Positions 35,540-47,989 of a stretch of DNA of 64,000 nt are shown piece by piece. The first letter of the stretch is position 1, and each line of letters opens with the position of its first letter. Source of the DNA: Oceanococcus sp041625325 (lineage in GTDB: Bacteria; Pseudomonadota; Gammaproteobacteria; Nevskiales; Oceanococcaceae); assembly GCA_041625325.1 (NCBI GenBank), contig JBFJTN010000001.1, positions 1-64,000 of the forward strand. Reading direction: 5' to 3'. The translations under genes and the position numbers were made by a program. The notes below the pieces were generated by a model. It searched no databases, was not told the DNA's origin, and saw only the letters and a program-made list of their open reading frames with translations.

Positions 35540-36652
35540 ATGCTCTTGCGCCAGAAGATTCTGGAGCGCTATCTGTTTGTCGAAGCGGGCCGCACCTGGA
35601 TGGCGGTGACCGCGGTGCTGATGGCCATCATGCTCAGCACCCGTTTCGCGCGCTTTCTGGGCGAAGCGGCCAAGGGTCATATTCCGCCCGAGCTGCTGTG
35701 GAAGGTGGTGGCCCTGTCCAGCCTGCAGTATCTGACCATACTCACCCCCATCTCCCTGCTGCTCGGTTCCATGCTGGCCCTGGGGCGCATGTACCGCGAC
35801 AGCGAGATCGCCGCCATGCATGCCTGCGGGGTCGGGCTGGGCCGTCTGTACCGACCCTTCGTGCGCCTGGGTTTCGCCCTGGCCCTGCTGACCGGCGTGC
35901 TCAGCCTCTATCTGAGCCCGCAGGCGGGTCGCACCGTCGATTACCTGACCAAGAAGGCGGCCCAGGAGCTGAAATTCGGCGTGCTCGAACCGGGGCGCTT
36001 TCGCGAGCTGCCCGATGAAGGCGGCGTGTTCTATGTCGAGGACCTGAACGAGGACGGCTCCGAGATTCGCGAGGTTTTCGTCCAGCTCAACAGTTCGGCC
36101 GGTGAAAGCGTGATCACCGCGCCGCGTGGGGTTCAGCGCACCGATGCGCAGAGCGGCGCCCGCAGCCTGGTGCTGCTGGATGGTTACCGGGTCGACGGAG
36201 TGCCCGGGGAGGCCCGCCTGCGCATCACGCGTTTCGCCGAACACGGCGTGACCATGGAGCCGCCGCAGTTCATCTACCGCTCCAGCAAGCAGGCCACCAA
36301 GGCCAGCTTCGAGCTGATCGGATCTGCCGACCTCAAGGATATCGCCGAGCTGCAGTGGCGGCTGTCCGCGCCCATCGCGGTGCTGCTGCTGGCCTTGCTC
36401 TCGGTGCCCCTGTCGCGCATCGATGCCCGCTCCGGTCGCTACAGCAAGGTCGCCCTCGGCATCGTGGTCTACATCCTGTATTTCAATCTGCTTGGCGTGG
36501 CCCAGGCCTGGCTGGAGTCCGGCAAGCTGCCGCCCTGGATCGGCCTGTGGTGGGTGCATCTGGTGCTGGCCCTGGTGGTGCTGCGCATGTATGCGGTGCG
36601 GGGCGGCTGGATCGAGCGCATCCGCCTGCAAAGGGGAGCGGCCGAAGCATGA
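35540..36652 (+). CDS. lptF: LPS export permease LptF
   Basis: LptF pairs with LptG and the ATPase LptB to lift lipopolysaccharide out of the inner membrane. The 370-aa YjgP/YjgQ protein has helices at both ends (LLGSMLALGRMYRDSEIAAM in the first half; IAVLLLALLSVPLSRI in the last) around a periplasmic domain. I use the ATG at 35540; a TTG two codons later (35546) has better spacing from GGAG at 35536-35539 and may be the true start. It overlaps lptG by 4 bases. Confidence 0.94.
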   Translation: MLLRQKILERYLFVEAGRTWMAVTAVLMAIMLSTRFARFLGEAAKGHIPPELLWKVVALSSLQYLTILTPISLLLGSMLALGRMYRDSEIAAMHACGVGLGRLYRPFVRLGFALALLTGVLSLYLSPQAGRTVDYLTKKAAQELKFGVLEPGRFRELPDEGGVFYVEDLNEDGSEIREVFVQLNSSAGESVITAPRGVQRTDAQSGARSLVLLDGYRVDGVPGEARLRITRFAEHGVTMEPPQFIYRSSKQATKASFELIGSADLKDIAELQWRLSAPIAVLLLALLSVPLSRIDARSGRYSKVALGIVVYILYFNLLGVAQAWLESGKLPPWIGLWWVHLVLALVVLRMYAVRGGWIERIRLQRGAAEA

Positions 36653-37719
36653 GGATTCTGGACGCCCATCTGCGCAACGCCCTGCTGGGCCTGAGCTTGG
36701 TGGTGGCACTGGCCCTGACCGGGATCAGCGGTTTCGTGACCCTGGTCGAGGAACTGGATGATCTGGGGGAGGGCGAGTATGGCCTGGCCCTGGTCGGACT
36801 GGTCACCCTGCTGAAGCTGCCCGAGCTGCTGTACAACATGTTTCCCCTGATCGTCCTGCTGGGAGCGATCCTGGGGCTGGGCGGGCTGGCGGCCGGAGGC
36901 GAGCTGGTGGTGATGCAGGCCGCCGGCATCTCGGTACGGCGGCTGGCCTGGTCGGCCGGCAAAGCCGGTCTGTTGCTGGGGTTGCTGGTGCTGCTGCTGG
37001 GCGAATTTCTGGTGCCGATGAGCCAGCGGGCGGCCGATGATATCGCCAGCCGGGCCCGCTTTGGCGCGGATCGCAGCGTGAGTCACAGCGTGTGGCTGCG
37101 CCAGGGCGAGGAGTACATCCGCATCGGCGCGCTGGACGATGCTCACAGCATCAGCCACCTGCAGGTGCTGCGTCTGGATCCGGAGACCCATCAGCTGGTG
37201 CGCAGCGTGAGCATGGAAAGGGCGGTCTACGTGGATGGCCACTGGCAGGCCAGCGATGTGCGCATCACCGAGATCGATCGCGATGCGGTGGTGGTCACGC
37301 ACCAGGAGCGGGCCGACTGGAACGTGCGTCTGGAGCCGGAGCTGCTGCAGTTGTTCGTGCTCAAATCCGAGGGCCTGTCGCTGCGCGGGCTGTATCAGTA
37401 CATCCGCTACCTGCGCGACAATGGCCTCGATGCCACGGCGCCCCAGTACGCGCTCTGGCGCAAGCTGGCCGCGCCGCTGACCGTACTGGTCATGGTGTTC
37501 CTCGCCGTTCCCTTCGTGCTGGGGCCGCTGCGCGACACCGGCGCCGGCGAGCGTCTGTTCATCGGGGTGATGATCGGGATCGGCTTCTACGTGCTGAACG
37601 AGGTCATGGGCAGCCTGGGCCAGGTCTACCACTGGCCGGCACCGGTCGCGGCGCTGGCGCCAACGGCGGCGCTGGGCCTGCTCGCGCTGTGGCGACTGGG
37701 CAGCGTCGCCTCCCGCTGA
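36649..37719 (+). CDS. lptG: LPS export permease LptG
   Basis: The 356-aa product has the LptG pattern: helices LALTGISGFVTLVEELDDL and LPELLYNMFPLIVLLGAILG, the coupling segment GGELVVMQAAGISVRRL, a periplasmic beta domain and C-terminal helices from about 280. The ATG overlaps the lptF stop (ATGA at 36649), so the two subunits are translationally coupled. Confidence 0.95.
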   Translation: MRILDAHLRNALLGLSLVVALALTGISGFVTLVEELDDLGEGEYGLALVGLVTLLKLPELLYNMFPLIVLLGAILGLGGLAAGGELVVMQAAGISVRRLAWSAGKAGLLLGLLVLLLGEFLVPMSQRAADDIASRARFGADRSVSHSVWLRQGEEYIRIGALDDAHSISHLQVLRLDPETHQLVRSVSMERAVYVDGHWQASDVRITEIDRDAVVVTHQERADWNVRLEPELLQLFVLKSEGLSLRGLYQYIRYLRDNGLDATAPQYALWRKLAAPLTVLVMVFLAVPFVLGPLRDTGAGERLFIGVMIGIGFYVLNEVMGSLGQVYHWPAPVAALAPTAALGLLALWRLGSVASR

Positions 37720-37724
37720 GTCGC

Positions 37725-37738
37725 GCCGCCGAGGCGGC
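37725..37738. terminator. Short stem-loop between lptG and the acyl-CoA dehydrogenase gene
   Basis: GCCGCC-GA-GGCGGC lies in the 19-base gap between convergent stops. It is the only structure there and could stop either transcript, though it lacks a T-run. Confidence 0.35.
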
Positions 37739-38878
37739 CTAGAGGCCCAGCTGTCGCGCCGCCAGATCCTTCATGATTTCGCTGGCGCCGCCGCCGATCG
37801 ACAGCACCTTGGTCTCGCGGAAGATGCGCTCCACCGCGCAGCCGCGCATGTAGCCGGCCCCGCCGTGGATCTGCACCGCTTCGCCGGCCACGTACTCGAG
37901 CATTTCGGTCGCCGCATTCTTGAGCATGCACAGCTGCGCGATGGGCACCGCGCCCTGGTCGACCTGCCAGGTCAGCTGCTCCAGCAGGGCCTGGGCGCCC
38001 AGGTAGCGTGTCTCCATGTCGATGAGTTTGTGACGGATCACCTGGTGGCGGATCAGCGGCTTGCCAAAGGTTTCCCGCTCCTGGGCATAACGGCGGGATT
38101 CATCGATGCAGACCCGGGCCAGCCCGCAGGCCTGCGCGGCCAGAGCCAGGCGCTCGCTGTTGAAATTGCGCATGATGCCCATGAAGCCCTGATTCTCGAC
38201 GCCGATCAGGTTGGCGGCGGGCACCCGGCAATTGTCGAAGTAGAGCGTGGCCGTATCCGAACATTGCCAGCCCATCTTGCGCAGGCTGGTGCGCGACAGG
38301 CCCGGACTGTCGCCGGGGATCGCCAGCAGCGAGATGCCGCCAATGCCGGGTCCGCCGGTGCGCACCGCGACGGTGAGCCAGTCGGCCTGGACCCCCTGAG
38401 TAATGAAGGTCTTGCTGCCATTGACCACGTAGTCGTCCCCGTCGCGCTCGGCCCGGGTACGGATGTTCGCGACATCGGAGCCGCCGCCGGGCTCGGTGAT
38501 GGCCAGGGCCGCGACCTTCTCGCCCGCCAGCACCTCGGGCAGCACGCGCTGCTTCAGTTCCTCGGAACCCAGCGCGACGATGGGCGGAATCGCGATGCCC
38601 AGGCTGCCCAGGGCGGCCACGATGCCGCCGGAGCCGCTGCGGGCCAGTTCCTGGGCGTAGATCAGGGCATAGAAGCTGTCGGGGGTCTCGATGCCGCCAT
38701 AGGCCTCGGGATAGCCCAGGCCGAGAAAGCCCAGTTCGGCGCACTCGCGATACAAGGCGCGGGGAATGCGTTCCGCGTCGTCCCAGTCTGCCAGATTCGG
38801 GGTAATGCGGGTTTCCACCCAGCGCCGGATCTGCTCGCGGAAGGCTTCGTGCTCTGCGGTGTAGTAAGGGCTATGCAT
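37739..38878 (-). CDS. Acyl-CoA dehydrogenase, isovaleryl/long-chain-like subgroup
   Basis: The 379-aa flavoprotein has the ACAD signatures ALAITEPGGGSDVANI and QIHGGAGYMRG. Where medium-chain enzymes carry the catalytic Glu (E-G-T-S-E), this one has IGGGASEI. A Glu is present instead in NSERLALAAQ, the position used by isovaleryl-CoA and long-chain dehydrogenases, so activity is expected. The exact acyl substrate cannot be read from sequence. It lies 152 bases downstream of the tyrosine operon on the same strand, with its own palindromic upstream site. Confidence 0.88.
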   Translation of the reverse strand: MHSPYYTAEHEAFREQIRRWVETRITPNLADWDDAERIPRALYRECAELGFLGLGYPEAYGGIETPDSFYALIYAQELARSGSGGIVAALGSLGIAIPPIVALGSEELKQRVLPEVLAGEKVAALAITEPGGGSDVANIRTRAERDGDDYVVNGSKTFITQGVQADWLTVAVRTGGPGIGGISLLAIPGDSPGLSRTSLRKMGWQCSDTATLYFDNCRVPAANLIGVENQGFMGIMRNFNSERLALAAQACGLARVCIDESRRYAQERETFGKPLIRHQVIRHKLIDMETRYLGAQALLEQLTWQVDQGAVPIAQLCMLKNAATEMLEYVAGEAVQIHGGAGYMRGCAVERIFRETKVLSIGGGASEIMKDLAARQLGL

Positions 38879-38946
38879 GGTCGGAATGATTCAGGCAGCG
38901 GGCCTGCATTCAAACACAATGTCGCCGGTGGGGACAGGGAACGTAA

Positions 38947-38962
38947 GGTAACATCAGTTACC
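38947..38962. promoter_or_regulatory. Palindromic operator-like site upstream of the acyl-CoA dehydrogenase
   Basis: GGTAAC-ATCA-GTTACC is a perfect inverted repeat (6-base arms) 69 bases before the start codon. The size and position suit a dimeric repressor of fatty-acid or branched-chain catabolism, but I cannot name the regulator. Confidence 0.35.
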
Positions 38963-39030
38963 GTCTGTTCTGGGGCAGGTCGGGATCCGGGTCGCAGCCG
39001 TGGCCGGGAGCGCGCCAGGCCGGCGCCGGC

Positions 39031-40952
<1,922 letters not shown>

Positions 40953-40956
<4 letters not shown>

Positions 40957-41600
40957 GCGGGTTTGTCGATCTGGGCGTCGGGATGGGCGGCCCTGAAGGC
41001 GGGCAGCTCCGCGCAGCGCGCGTCGATGTCCAGCAGATCCGGGTAATCCGCCAGCGGGCAGTCGAAACGCCGCGCATTGTAAATCTGCGGCACCAGGAAG
41101 CATTCGGCCATGCCGGGCGTATCGGAGAACGCAAAGTCCGTGCTGCGCCCCGCTACCCGGGCCTGCAGCGCGCCGAAGGCGCGGCCGATCCAGTGCCGGT
41201 ACCAGGCGTTCCGCGCGGCGTCGTCGAGCTGCAGGTCCTCGCCGAGATACTTGAGCACCCGCAGATTGTTCAGCGGATGGGTGTCGCAGGCAATCAGGGC
41301 GCAGAAGCTGCGCACCGCCGCGGCAGCGCGCGCGTCGTCGGGCAGCAGGGCGGGCTGCGGCCAGGTCGCCTCCAGGTATTCGCAGATGGCCAGTGACTGG
41401 GACAGGGGCCAGCCGTCATGGACCAGGCTGGGTACCAGCGATTCGGGGCTGAGCTTGCGATAGGCCGGGCTGAACTGCTCGCCGCCGCCCTCGACCAGAT
41501 GGACCGGCCGGATCTGATAGTCCAGGCCCTTGAGATTCAGGGCCAGGCGGACGCGCCAGGCAGCGCTGGATCGCCAGTAGCTGTAGAGCTCGAGGCTCAC
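40953..41600 (-). CDS. maiA: Maleylacetoacetate isomerase
   Basis: This 215-aa zeta-class glutathione transferase turns maleylacetoacetate into fumarylacetoacetate. The N-terminal active-site motif, normally S-S-C-x-W-R-V-R-I-A-L, reads SSAAWRVRLAL: both Ser are kept but the Cys is Ala. NLRVLKYLGEDLQL and the C-terminal helix pattern fit the family. It overlaps fahA and the synthetase gene by 4 bases each, inside the tyrosine operon. Confidence 0.92.
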
Positions 41601-42631
41601 GCGTCCGTTGACCCCGGCAGCGCAGCACGCACAACCGTTTGCTCGATTGATCCAAAAATACTATTGCCGTCAGTATCTTGCATGTCGATCTTCACCTTGT
41701 CTCCGAACTGGAGGAAGGGGCTGCGGATCTCGCCCAGACGAATCTTTTCCACCGTGCGCAACTCCGCCAGGCAGGAGTAGCCAAGCCCCCCTTCTGCGAT
41801 CGGCTTGCCCGGACCGCCCTGCGCATCGCGGTTCGACACCGTGCCGGAGCCGATGATGCTGCCGGCGCCCAGTGAGCGCGTGCGTGCCGCATGCGCCACC
41901 AGCTGGGCGAAGTTGAAGGTCATGTCGACCCCGGCATCGGGCCGGCCCAGCGGCTGATCGTTGATCCAGCTGTGCAGCGGCAGATGCAGCTTGTAGTCCC
42001 GCCAGGCATCGCCCAGTTCGTCCGGGGTGACCGCGACGGGCGAGAAGGCCGAGGCGGGCTTGCTCTGGAAGAAGCCGAAGCCCTTGGCCAGTTCGCCGGG
42101 AATGAGATGGCGCAGCGACACGTCATTGACCAGCATCAGCAGCCGGATCGCGCCGCCGGCCTGGTCAGGCGTGGCGCCCATGGGCACGTCGTCGGTGACC
42201 ACCGCGATCTCGGCCTCGAGGTCGATGCCCCAGTCGGCGTCGCCGGCGCTGATGTCCTGCCGCGGGCCGAGGAAACCGTCACTGCCGCCCTGGTACATCA
42301 GGGGATCGGTCCAGAAGCTGTCCGGCATCTCGGCGCCACGGGCCTGCCGCACCAGGGCCACGTGATTGACATAGGCGGAGCCGTCGGCCCACTGGTAGGC
42401 GCGGGGCAGCGGGGCCTCGCAACCGGCCGGGTCGAAGGCTTCGCCCAGGGCGGGCTGGTCATTGAGGCGCTGGTAGAGCTGCTCCAGCAGCGGGGCGCAG
42501 TCCGTCCAGTTGTCCAGTGCGGCCTGCAGGGTCTCGGCCACGCTGCCGGCGGGCATGCAGGCGCTCAGGTCGCGGCTGACCACCACCAGGGCGCCGTCGC
42601 GGCTGCCATCTTTGCGGCTGGCAAGTTTCAT
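41597..42631 (-). CDS. fahA: Fumarylacetoacetate hydrolase
   Basis: FahA splits fumarylacetoacetate to fumarate and acetoacetate. The 344-aa product has the metal-binding segments DWGIDLEAEIAVVTDDVPMG and LVNDVSLRHLIPGELAKGFG, then SKPASAFSPVAVTPDEL and IIGSGTVSNRD, all typical of bacterial FAH. It overlaps hmgA and maiA by 4 bases each. Confidence 0.94.
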   Translation of the reverse strand: MKLASRKDGSRDGALVVVSRDLSACMPAGSVAETLQAALDNWTDCAPLLEQLYQRLNDQPALGEAFDPAGCEAPLPRAYQWADGSAYVNHVALVRQARGAEMPDSFWTDPLMYQGGSDGFLGPRQDISAGDADWGIDLEAEIAVVTDDVPMGATPDQAGGAIRLLMLVNDVSLRHLIPGELAKGFGFFQSKPASAFSPVAVTPDELGDAWRDYKLHLPLHSWINDQPLGRPDAGVDMTFNFAQLVAHAARTRSLGAGSIIGSGTVSNRDAQGGPGKPIAEGGLGYSCLAELRTVEKIRLGEIRSPFLQFGDKVKIDMQDTDGNSIFGSIEQTVVRAALPGSTDA

Positions 42632-43759
42632 GCGTCCCCCTTCTCGGCCCAGGATTCAGCGTAGCCTTCCTGTTCGACTTTCTCCAGCGAGGCGCTGGCC
42701 TGCAGGGCGTCGCGGGTATCGATCATCACGGCCACCTCGTCGGTCATCTGCCGGGCGTGTTTCGCGCCGGTGGCAAAGGCCCTGGGATGCGGGCCATGGG
42801 TGAAGCCGGCGCCATGCCAGGTGAGCATGCCGGGATCGATATTGTCGCGCGAGAAGAAGTCGCCGGCGTGATAGAAGATCACTTCGTCGAAGTCGTCGTT
42901 GTTGTGGAAGAAGGGCACCTTGAGCGCGCCCGGGTCGGATTCGATGGGGCGCGGCACGAAGGTGCAGACCACGAAGCGCTGGGCCACGAAGCTGCTGTGC
43001 ACGGAGGGTGGCAGATGGTAGCGGTGCGACATGATCGGGCGCATGTCGCGCCAGTTGATGCGCACCGGCGAGAGGTCGCCGTGCCAGCCCACCACGTCGA
43101 GCGGGTTGTAATCGTAGTGCACCCGCGACAGCTGGTTGGCGCGCTTGATCTCGATGCTCCAGGGATCGTCGCCCTGCTGATCCCGGAACGCCTGGTCGAT
43201 GGACGGCCGGTCCAGCATGGCCGGGTCGAAGATCGCCTGGGGGCCAAGCAGGCCCTTGTCCGGCAGCTGAAAGCTGTCGTTGGTCGCCTCGACCATCAGC
43301 AGCGTGATGCTGTCCTTCGGTTCCAGCCGCCACATGGTGCCGCGCGGCAGCACCAGATAGTCGCCGTTGCGCAGCGACAGATGGCCGAAATCGCAGAACA
43401 GCTCGGCGGCACCGGCGTGCACGAACAGCAGCTGATCGCCGTCGGCATTGCGGGCCAGGGCCTGCATGTCCACGTCCAGCTGCCAGTAGCGCATCTGGCA
43501 GTGCGCATTGGACAGGATCACCGGCGCGGCCCAGGGTGAAGCCTGCTCGCGCGCGGACAGCGTGGTCAGGTCATAGGCGCGCGGCCGCAATGGGCCGTCC
43601 CAGCCGGACCAGCCGGTCGGCGGGCGCCGGTGGTGGAAATGCGCGGTGGGACCAAAGAAGCCGGACTTGCCCATCTCGCGCTCGTAGGGGGCATCCGCCG
43701 GCAGATCGGCATGCGCCTGGCGGGAAATCTCGCCCTCCCGGTGGCTGACAGGGATCCAC

Positions 43760-43767
<8 letters not shown>
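42628..43767 (-). CDS. hmgA: Homogentisate 1,2-dioxygenase
   Basis: HmgA opens the homogentisate ring with O2 at a mononuclear Fe(II). The 379-aa product keeps the iron ligands in FFHNNDDFDEVIFYHAGDF (His, Glu) and HGAGFTHGPHP (His). It belongs to the shorter bacterial form. The start overlaps the end of hppD by 8 bases. Confidence 0.94.
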
Positions 43768-44839
<1,072 letters not shown>

Positions 44840-44890
44840 GGGGTCTCCTCCGGTGTTCCGTGATGCCCAGCCTACTGCGGGGCAAGTGTA

Positions 44891-44930
44891 ATACAGAAAT
44901 GTATAGTACCTGCTGGGTCACTTGATGCAA
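44891..44930. promoter_or_regulatory. Shared divergent promoter/operator of the tyrosine operon and the dehydrogenase gene
   Basis: On the minus strand ATGCAA at 44925-44930 reads as TTGCAT (-35) and ATAGTA at 44903-44908 as TACTAT (-10), spaced 16 bases, facing hppD. On the plus strand TATAGT at 44902-44907 could be a -10 for the dehydrogenase gene. Overlapping both is a perfect inverted repeat, ATACA-GAAA-TGTAT (44891-44904), well placed for a repressor that controls both directions. The regulator gene is not in the window. Confidence 0.5.
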
Positions 44931-44976
44931 AGCGCCGGCGCGGGCAGCATGGCGGCATCGAGACGAGGAGACGACG

Positions 44977-45993
44977 ATGGGCGAAAAGATCAGGGCCTGG
45001 GCTGCCAGCGCGGCGAAAGAGGCATTGCAGCCCTTCGAGTACAGCGCCGGTGCGCTGCCGGATGACTGGGTCGAGGTGGCAGTGGAGTACTGCGGGATCT
45101 GCCACTCCGATCTGTCCATGCTGGACGACGAGTGGGGTCGCAGTCAGTTTCCACTGGTGCCCGGGCATGAGGTGGTGGGCCGGGTCGTGGCCGCCGGGCC
45201 CGCAGTTCAGCGGGTCCGCATCGGCGACCGGGTCGGGATCGGCTGGTTCGTCGGCAGCTGCAATCACTGCGCGCCCTGCGTGGCCGGCCAGCAGCACCTG
45301 TGTGGCGCGACCCAGGAAACCATCGTCGGCCGGCATGGCGGATTCGGCGAGCGCGTGCGCGCCCACTGGCTGTGGGCCGAACCCTTGCCGGAGGCGCTGA
45401 ACCCCGCCGCTGTGGGGCCTCTGTTCTGTGGCGGGGCGACCGTATTCAGTCCGATCGTGGAGTTCGGCATCAAACCCACCGACCGGGTCGGGGTGGTCGG
45501 CATCGGCGGGCTGGGTCATCTGGCGGTGCAGTTCCTGGCCGCCTGGGGCTGCGAGGTCACCGCCTTCACCTCCAGCGAGGCCAAGGCGGAGGAGGCCCGT
45601 CAGCTCGGCGCCCACCGCATCGTCAACAGCCGGGACAAGGGTTCCCTCAAGGCCGAGGCCGGCCGCTACGACTTCGTGCTGGTGACGGTCAACGTGGAGC
45701 TGAACTGGATGGCCTATCTGCAGGCCCTGGCGCCACGCGGGCGCCTGCATTTTGTCGGCGCCGTGCTGGCGCCGCTGCAGCTGCCGGCATTCGGCCTGAT
45801 CGGAGGGCAGAAAAGCGTATCCGGCTCGCCGATGGCGCGGCCCGCCACGGTGGCGCAGATGCTGCAGTTCTGCGCGCGCCACGGCATCGCGCCCTGGGTG
45901 GAGGAATTCGCCATGAGCGAGGTGAATGAGGCCGTCGAGCATCTGCGTCAGGGGCGCGCACGCTATCGGGTGGTATTGAAAGCCGACTGGTAG
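44977..45993 (+). CDS. Zinc-dependent alcohol dehydrogenase, CAD/YahK type
   Basis: The 338-aa product is an NADP-type medium-chain alcohol/aldehyde dehydrogenase. The catalytic zinc ligands lie in VEYCGICHSDLS and PLVPGHEVVGRV, and the structural zinc cysteines in CNHCAPCVAGQQHLC. The Rossmann motif is GIGGLGHLAVQF. It resembles broad-specificity cinnamyl-alcohol dehydrogenases such as YahK. It faces the tyrosine operon across 137 bases with a shared palindrome, so it may reduce an aldehyde made in aromatic metabolism; this link is inference. Confidence 0.88.
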   Translation: MGEKIRAWAASAAKEALQPFEYSAGALPDDWVEVAVEYCGICHSDLSMLDDEWGRSQFPLVPGHEVVGRVVAAGPAVQRVRIGDRVGIGWFVGSCNHCAPCVAGQQHLCGATQETIVGRHGGFGERVRAHWLWAEPLPEALNPAAVGPLFCGGATVFSPIVEFGIKPTDRVGVVGIGGLGHLAVQFLAAWGCEVTAFTSSEAKAEEARQLGAHRIVNSRDKGSLKAEAGRYDFVLVTVNVELNWMAYLQALAPRGRLHFVGAVLAPLQLPAFGLIGGQKSVSGSPMARPATVAQMLQFCARHGIAPWVEEFAMSEVNEAVEHLRQGRARYRVVLKADW

Positions 45994-46083
45994 CCCGCCA
46001 GACAGGCGCGCGGGGGATCCATTCCCCCCGACGGGCCGCGCCGGTCTGGGTCGCCTCGGGGGCTGCAGTCATGAGGCCCGCTT

Positions 46084-46106
46084 CCCGCCGCGCAGCCGGC
46101 GGCGGG
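46084..46106. terminator. Stem-loop between the dehydrogenase gene and the HDOD gene
   Basis: CCCGCCGC (46084-46091) pairs with GCGGCGGG (46099-46106) over a 7-base loop, in the 189-base gap between convergent genes. A second repeat, GGGGGA with TCCCCC, lies near 46014-46029. Neither has a T-run. Confidence 0.4.
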
Positions 46107-46182
46107 ATCACGGATGATGGCGATCAGGCCCGGTGGGCCTCCATCGGCGGCGCGTGCCGCAGGGTACTGCGGCGGGACGACA

Positions 46183-47898
46183 TCAGGGCGCGGGGCGCAA
46201 TTGCCCGCGCAGGTCCTCGGCCATCAGCTCCAGGGTGTCCAGGTCCTGGGTGCCGAGCAGCGGCTTGACGGCGAGCAGCTGAACGCGGCGCAGACGGCTC
46301 TGATCGGCCCAGACCTCGTCGTCCTCCACCCGATGGGCCAGATGGTCGGCCAGGGCGACCAGGGCGGCATCGGGGTCCAGCGCGGTGACCTCGGGGGCAA
46401 TGCCGTGGTGCTGTTCCACACAGCGGCAGATGTTCTCCGGCAGGTCCCAGCGTCGCAGCATGGCCGCGCCCAGGCTGGCGTGGTCGATCCCGAACAGTTC
46501 GCGTTCCAGTTCGTAGGAGGGCAGGTTGTGGCGTCGCGCCTTGTCGCGGATGTCGCGTACCTCATCCTCCGCGAAACTGAGCAGGAATATCTTGCCGACA
46601 TCATGCAACAGGGCCGCGGTGTACAGGGTGGACGGCTGCGGGTGGGCATGATTCCTGGCCAGCAGCCGGGCCAGATCGGCGGTCCGGGCCGAATGCCGCC
46701 AGAGGGTCTGGCCGCTGTCCCTGCTGAGGCCCCGGAACAGGGTTTCGCTGCTCACCAGCAAAGCCAGGTGGGACAGCTCTTCCCGCCCGAGTATGACCAG
46801 GGCGTGGGCGATCGAATCCACCCGGGAACGCAGACCGAAGTAGGCCGAGTTCACGATCGCCAGGAGCCGGGTGCTGAGGCTGGGGTCCTGCTCCACGGTT
46901 TCGGTCAGCGCTGCCGGGCTGCTGCGCTCGTCCTGGGCCAGGCGATGGATCTTCATGGCCACGGCGGGCAGGCTGGGCAGACGGTCGAGCGAGGAAAAGC
47001 GCTCCAGGAGCCGCGCGCCGCGCTGACGCCGCTCCTCGGCGCGGGCGGCGAATTCTCCCAGCCACTGCGGGACACGGTGCAGGTCTTGCGCGCGGATCTC
47101 GCTGCTGCCGCCGCCGGCGGGCCAGTGGTCCTCCAGCCAGTTGCGCGTCGGCTGTGGCACCGTGGTTTGCGCCAGGGCGGAGTGGGGCAGCTGCATCAGC
47201 TGGTGCCAGCGGGAGCCGGCGATGGGCCAGGCGGGCTGGCGCAGACTGGTGTCGCGCTGGCCGGTCGCCGGCTGTCTGAGCCGCAGCTCCAGGGTCTCCA
47301 GCAGATCCCCCAGGTAGTCGCCATCCTGAGGGATCATGGCGAAGCTGCTGCGCAGCGCGAACTCTCGCCCCCAGCCCTCGAGCATCGGGGTCAGGCGCTT
47401 GCGTACGCGCCGCAGCCAGTGGCCTGCGCCATCGGGATGGTCGGCGCTGCTGTCCAGCAGTAACTCCCCATGATTGAGGGCGTGGCAATCGACGTCGTCA
47501 AGCATGGCGCTGATCGCGTGCAGGCGGCCGAAGCCGGGCGCGGGCTGAATCTGCAGCAGGGCGTAGACGCGCGGTTGCTGCGGATGGTGATCGAAGCGCG
47601 CCTTGAGAATGCCGGGAATGCTCCAGCGCTTGAACGTCCAGGCATCGTCGATACTAGTGATGCAGCCGATCTTGGCCAGGCCGAGCTGATGGCGCCGGAT
47701 CTTGTCCCGCTCGGTATCGCAGGTCAGCTGCACCGGCGGGGAGCTCAGCGCCTGCTCCGCCTCGGCCGGCGGCACCCGGAGCAGCTTCGTGAACAAGCCG
47801 ATCAGCCGGGGCCGATCCGCATCCGGGGCGATGCCCCGGTAGGTCAGGCAATAGGCCGGCGTCAGAGCCACCGAAGGGTCTGCCAATGGCTGCTGCAC
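46183..47898 (-). CDS. HDOD-domain signalling protein with unassigned N-terminal region
   Basis: The 571-aa product starts at a GTG with GGGAGG 6 bases upstream. The C-terminal HDOD domain (from about residue 305) has LDRLPSLPAVAMKIHRLAQD, SLSTRLLAIVNSAYFGLRS and TAALLHDVGKIFLL. HDOD proteins scaffold signalling and motility pathways and usually lack phosphodiesterase activity. The first 280 residues are not a recognised output or receiver domain. Residues 15-85 (LIGLFTKLLRVPPAEAEQAL, then LGLAKIGCITSIDD) look like a small alpha-beta ligand fold, which is a guess. No receiver, GGDEF or EAL domain is fused. Confidence 0.82.
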   Translation of the reverse strand: MQQPLADPSVALTPAYCLTYRGIAPDADRPRLIGLFTKLLRVPPAEAEQALSSPPVQLTCDTERDKIRRHQLGLAKIGCITSIDDAWTFKRWSIPGILKARFDHHPQQPRVYALLQIQPAPGFGRLHAISAMLDDVDCHALNHGELLLDSSADHPDGAGHWLRRVRKRLTPMLEGWGREFALRSSFAMIPQDGDYLGDLLETLELRLRQPATGQRDTSLRQPAWPIAGSRWHQLMQLPHSALAQTTVPQPTRNWLEDHWPAGGGSSEIRAQDLHRVPQWLGEFAARAEERRQRGARLLERFSSLDRLPSLPAVAMKIHRLAQDERSSPAALTETVEQDPSLSTRLLAIVNSAYFGLRSRVDSIAHALVILGREELSHLALLVSSETLFRGLSRDSGQTLWRHSARTADLARLLARNHAHPQPSTLYTAALLHDVGKIFLLSFAEDEVRDIRDKARRHNLPSYELERELFGIDHASLGAAMLRRWDLPENICRCVEQHHGIAPEVTALDPDAALVALADHLAHRVEDDEVWADQSRLRRVQLLAVKPLLGTQDLDTLELMAEDLRGQLRPAP

Positions 47899-47989
47899 GT
47901 CGCGCCTCCCGCGAAGTCGATGTGATCGACGCCCAGCATGAACCCGGGCAGGTGAAGGCGGTGTCAACGCGCCGCGCGAGCGGCGCAGC

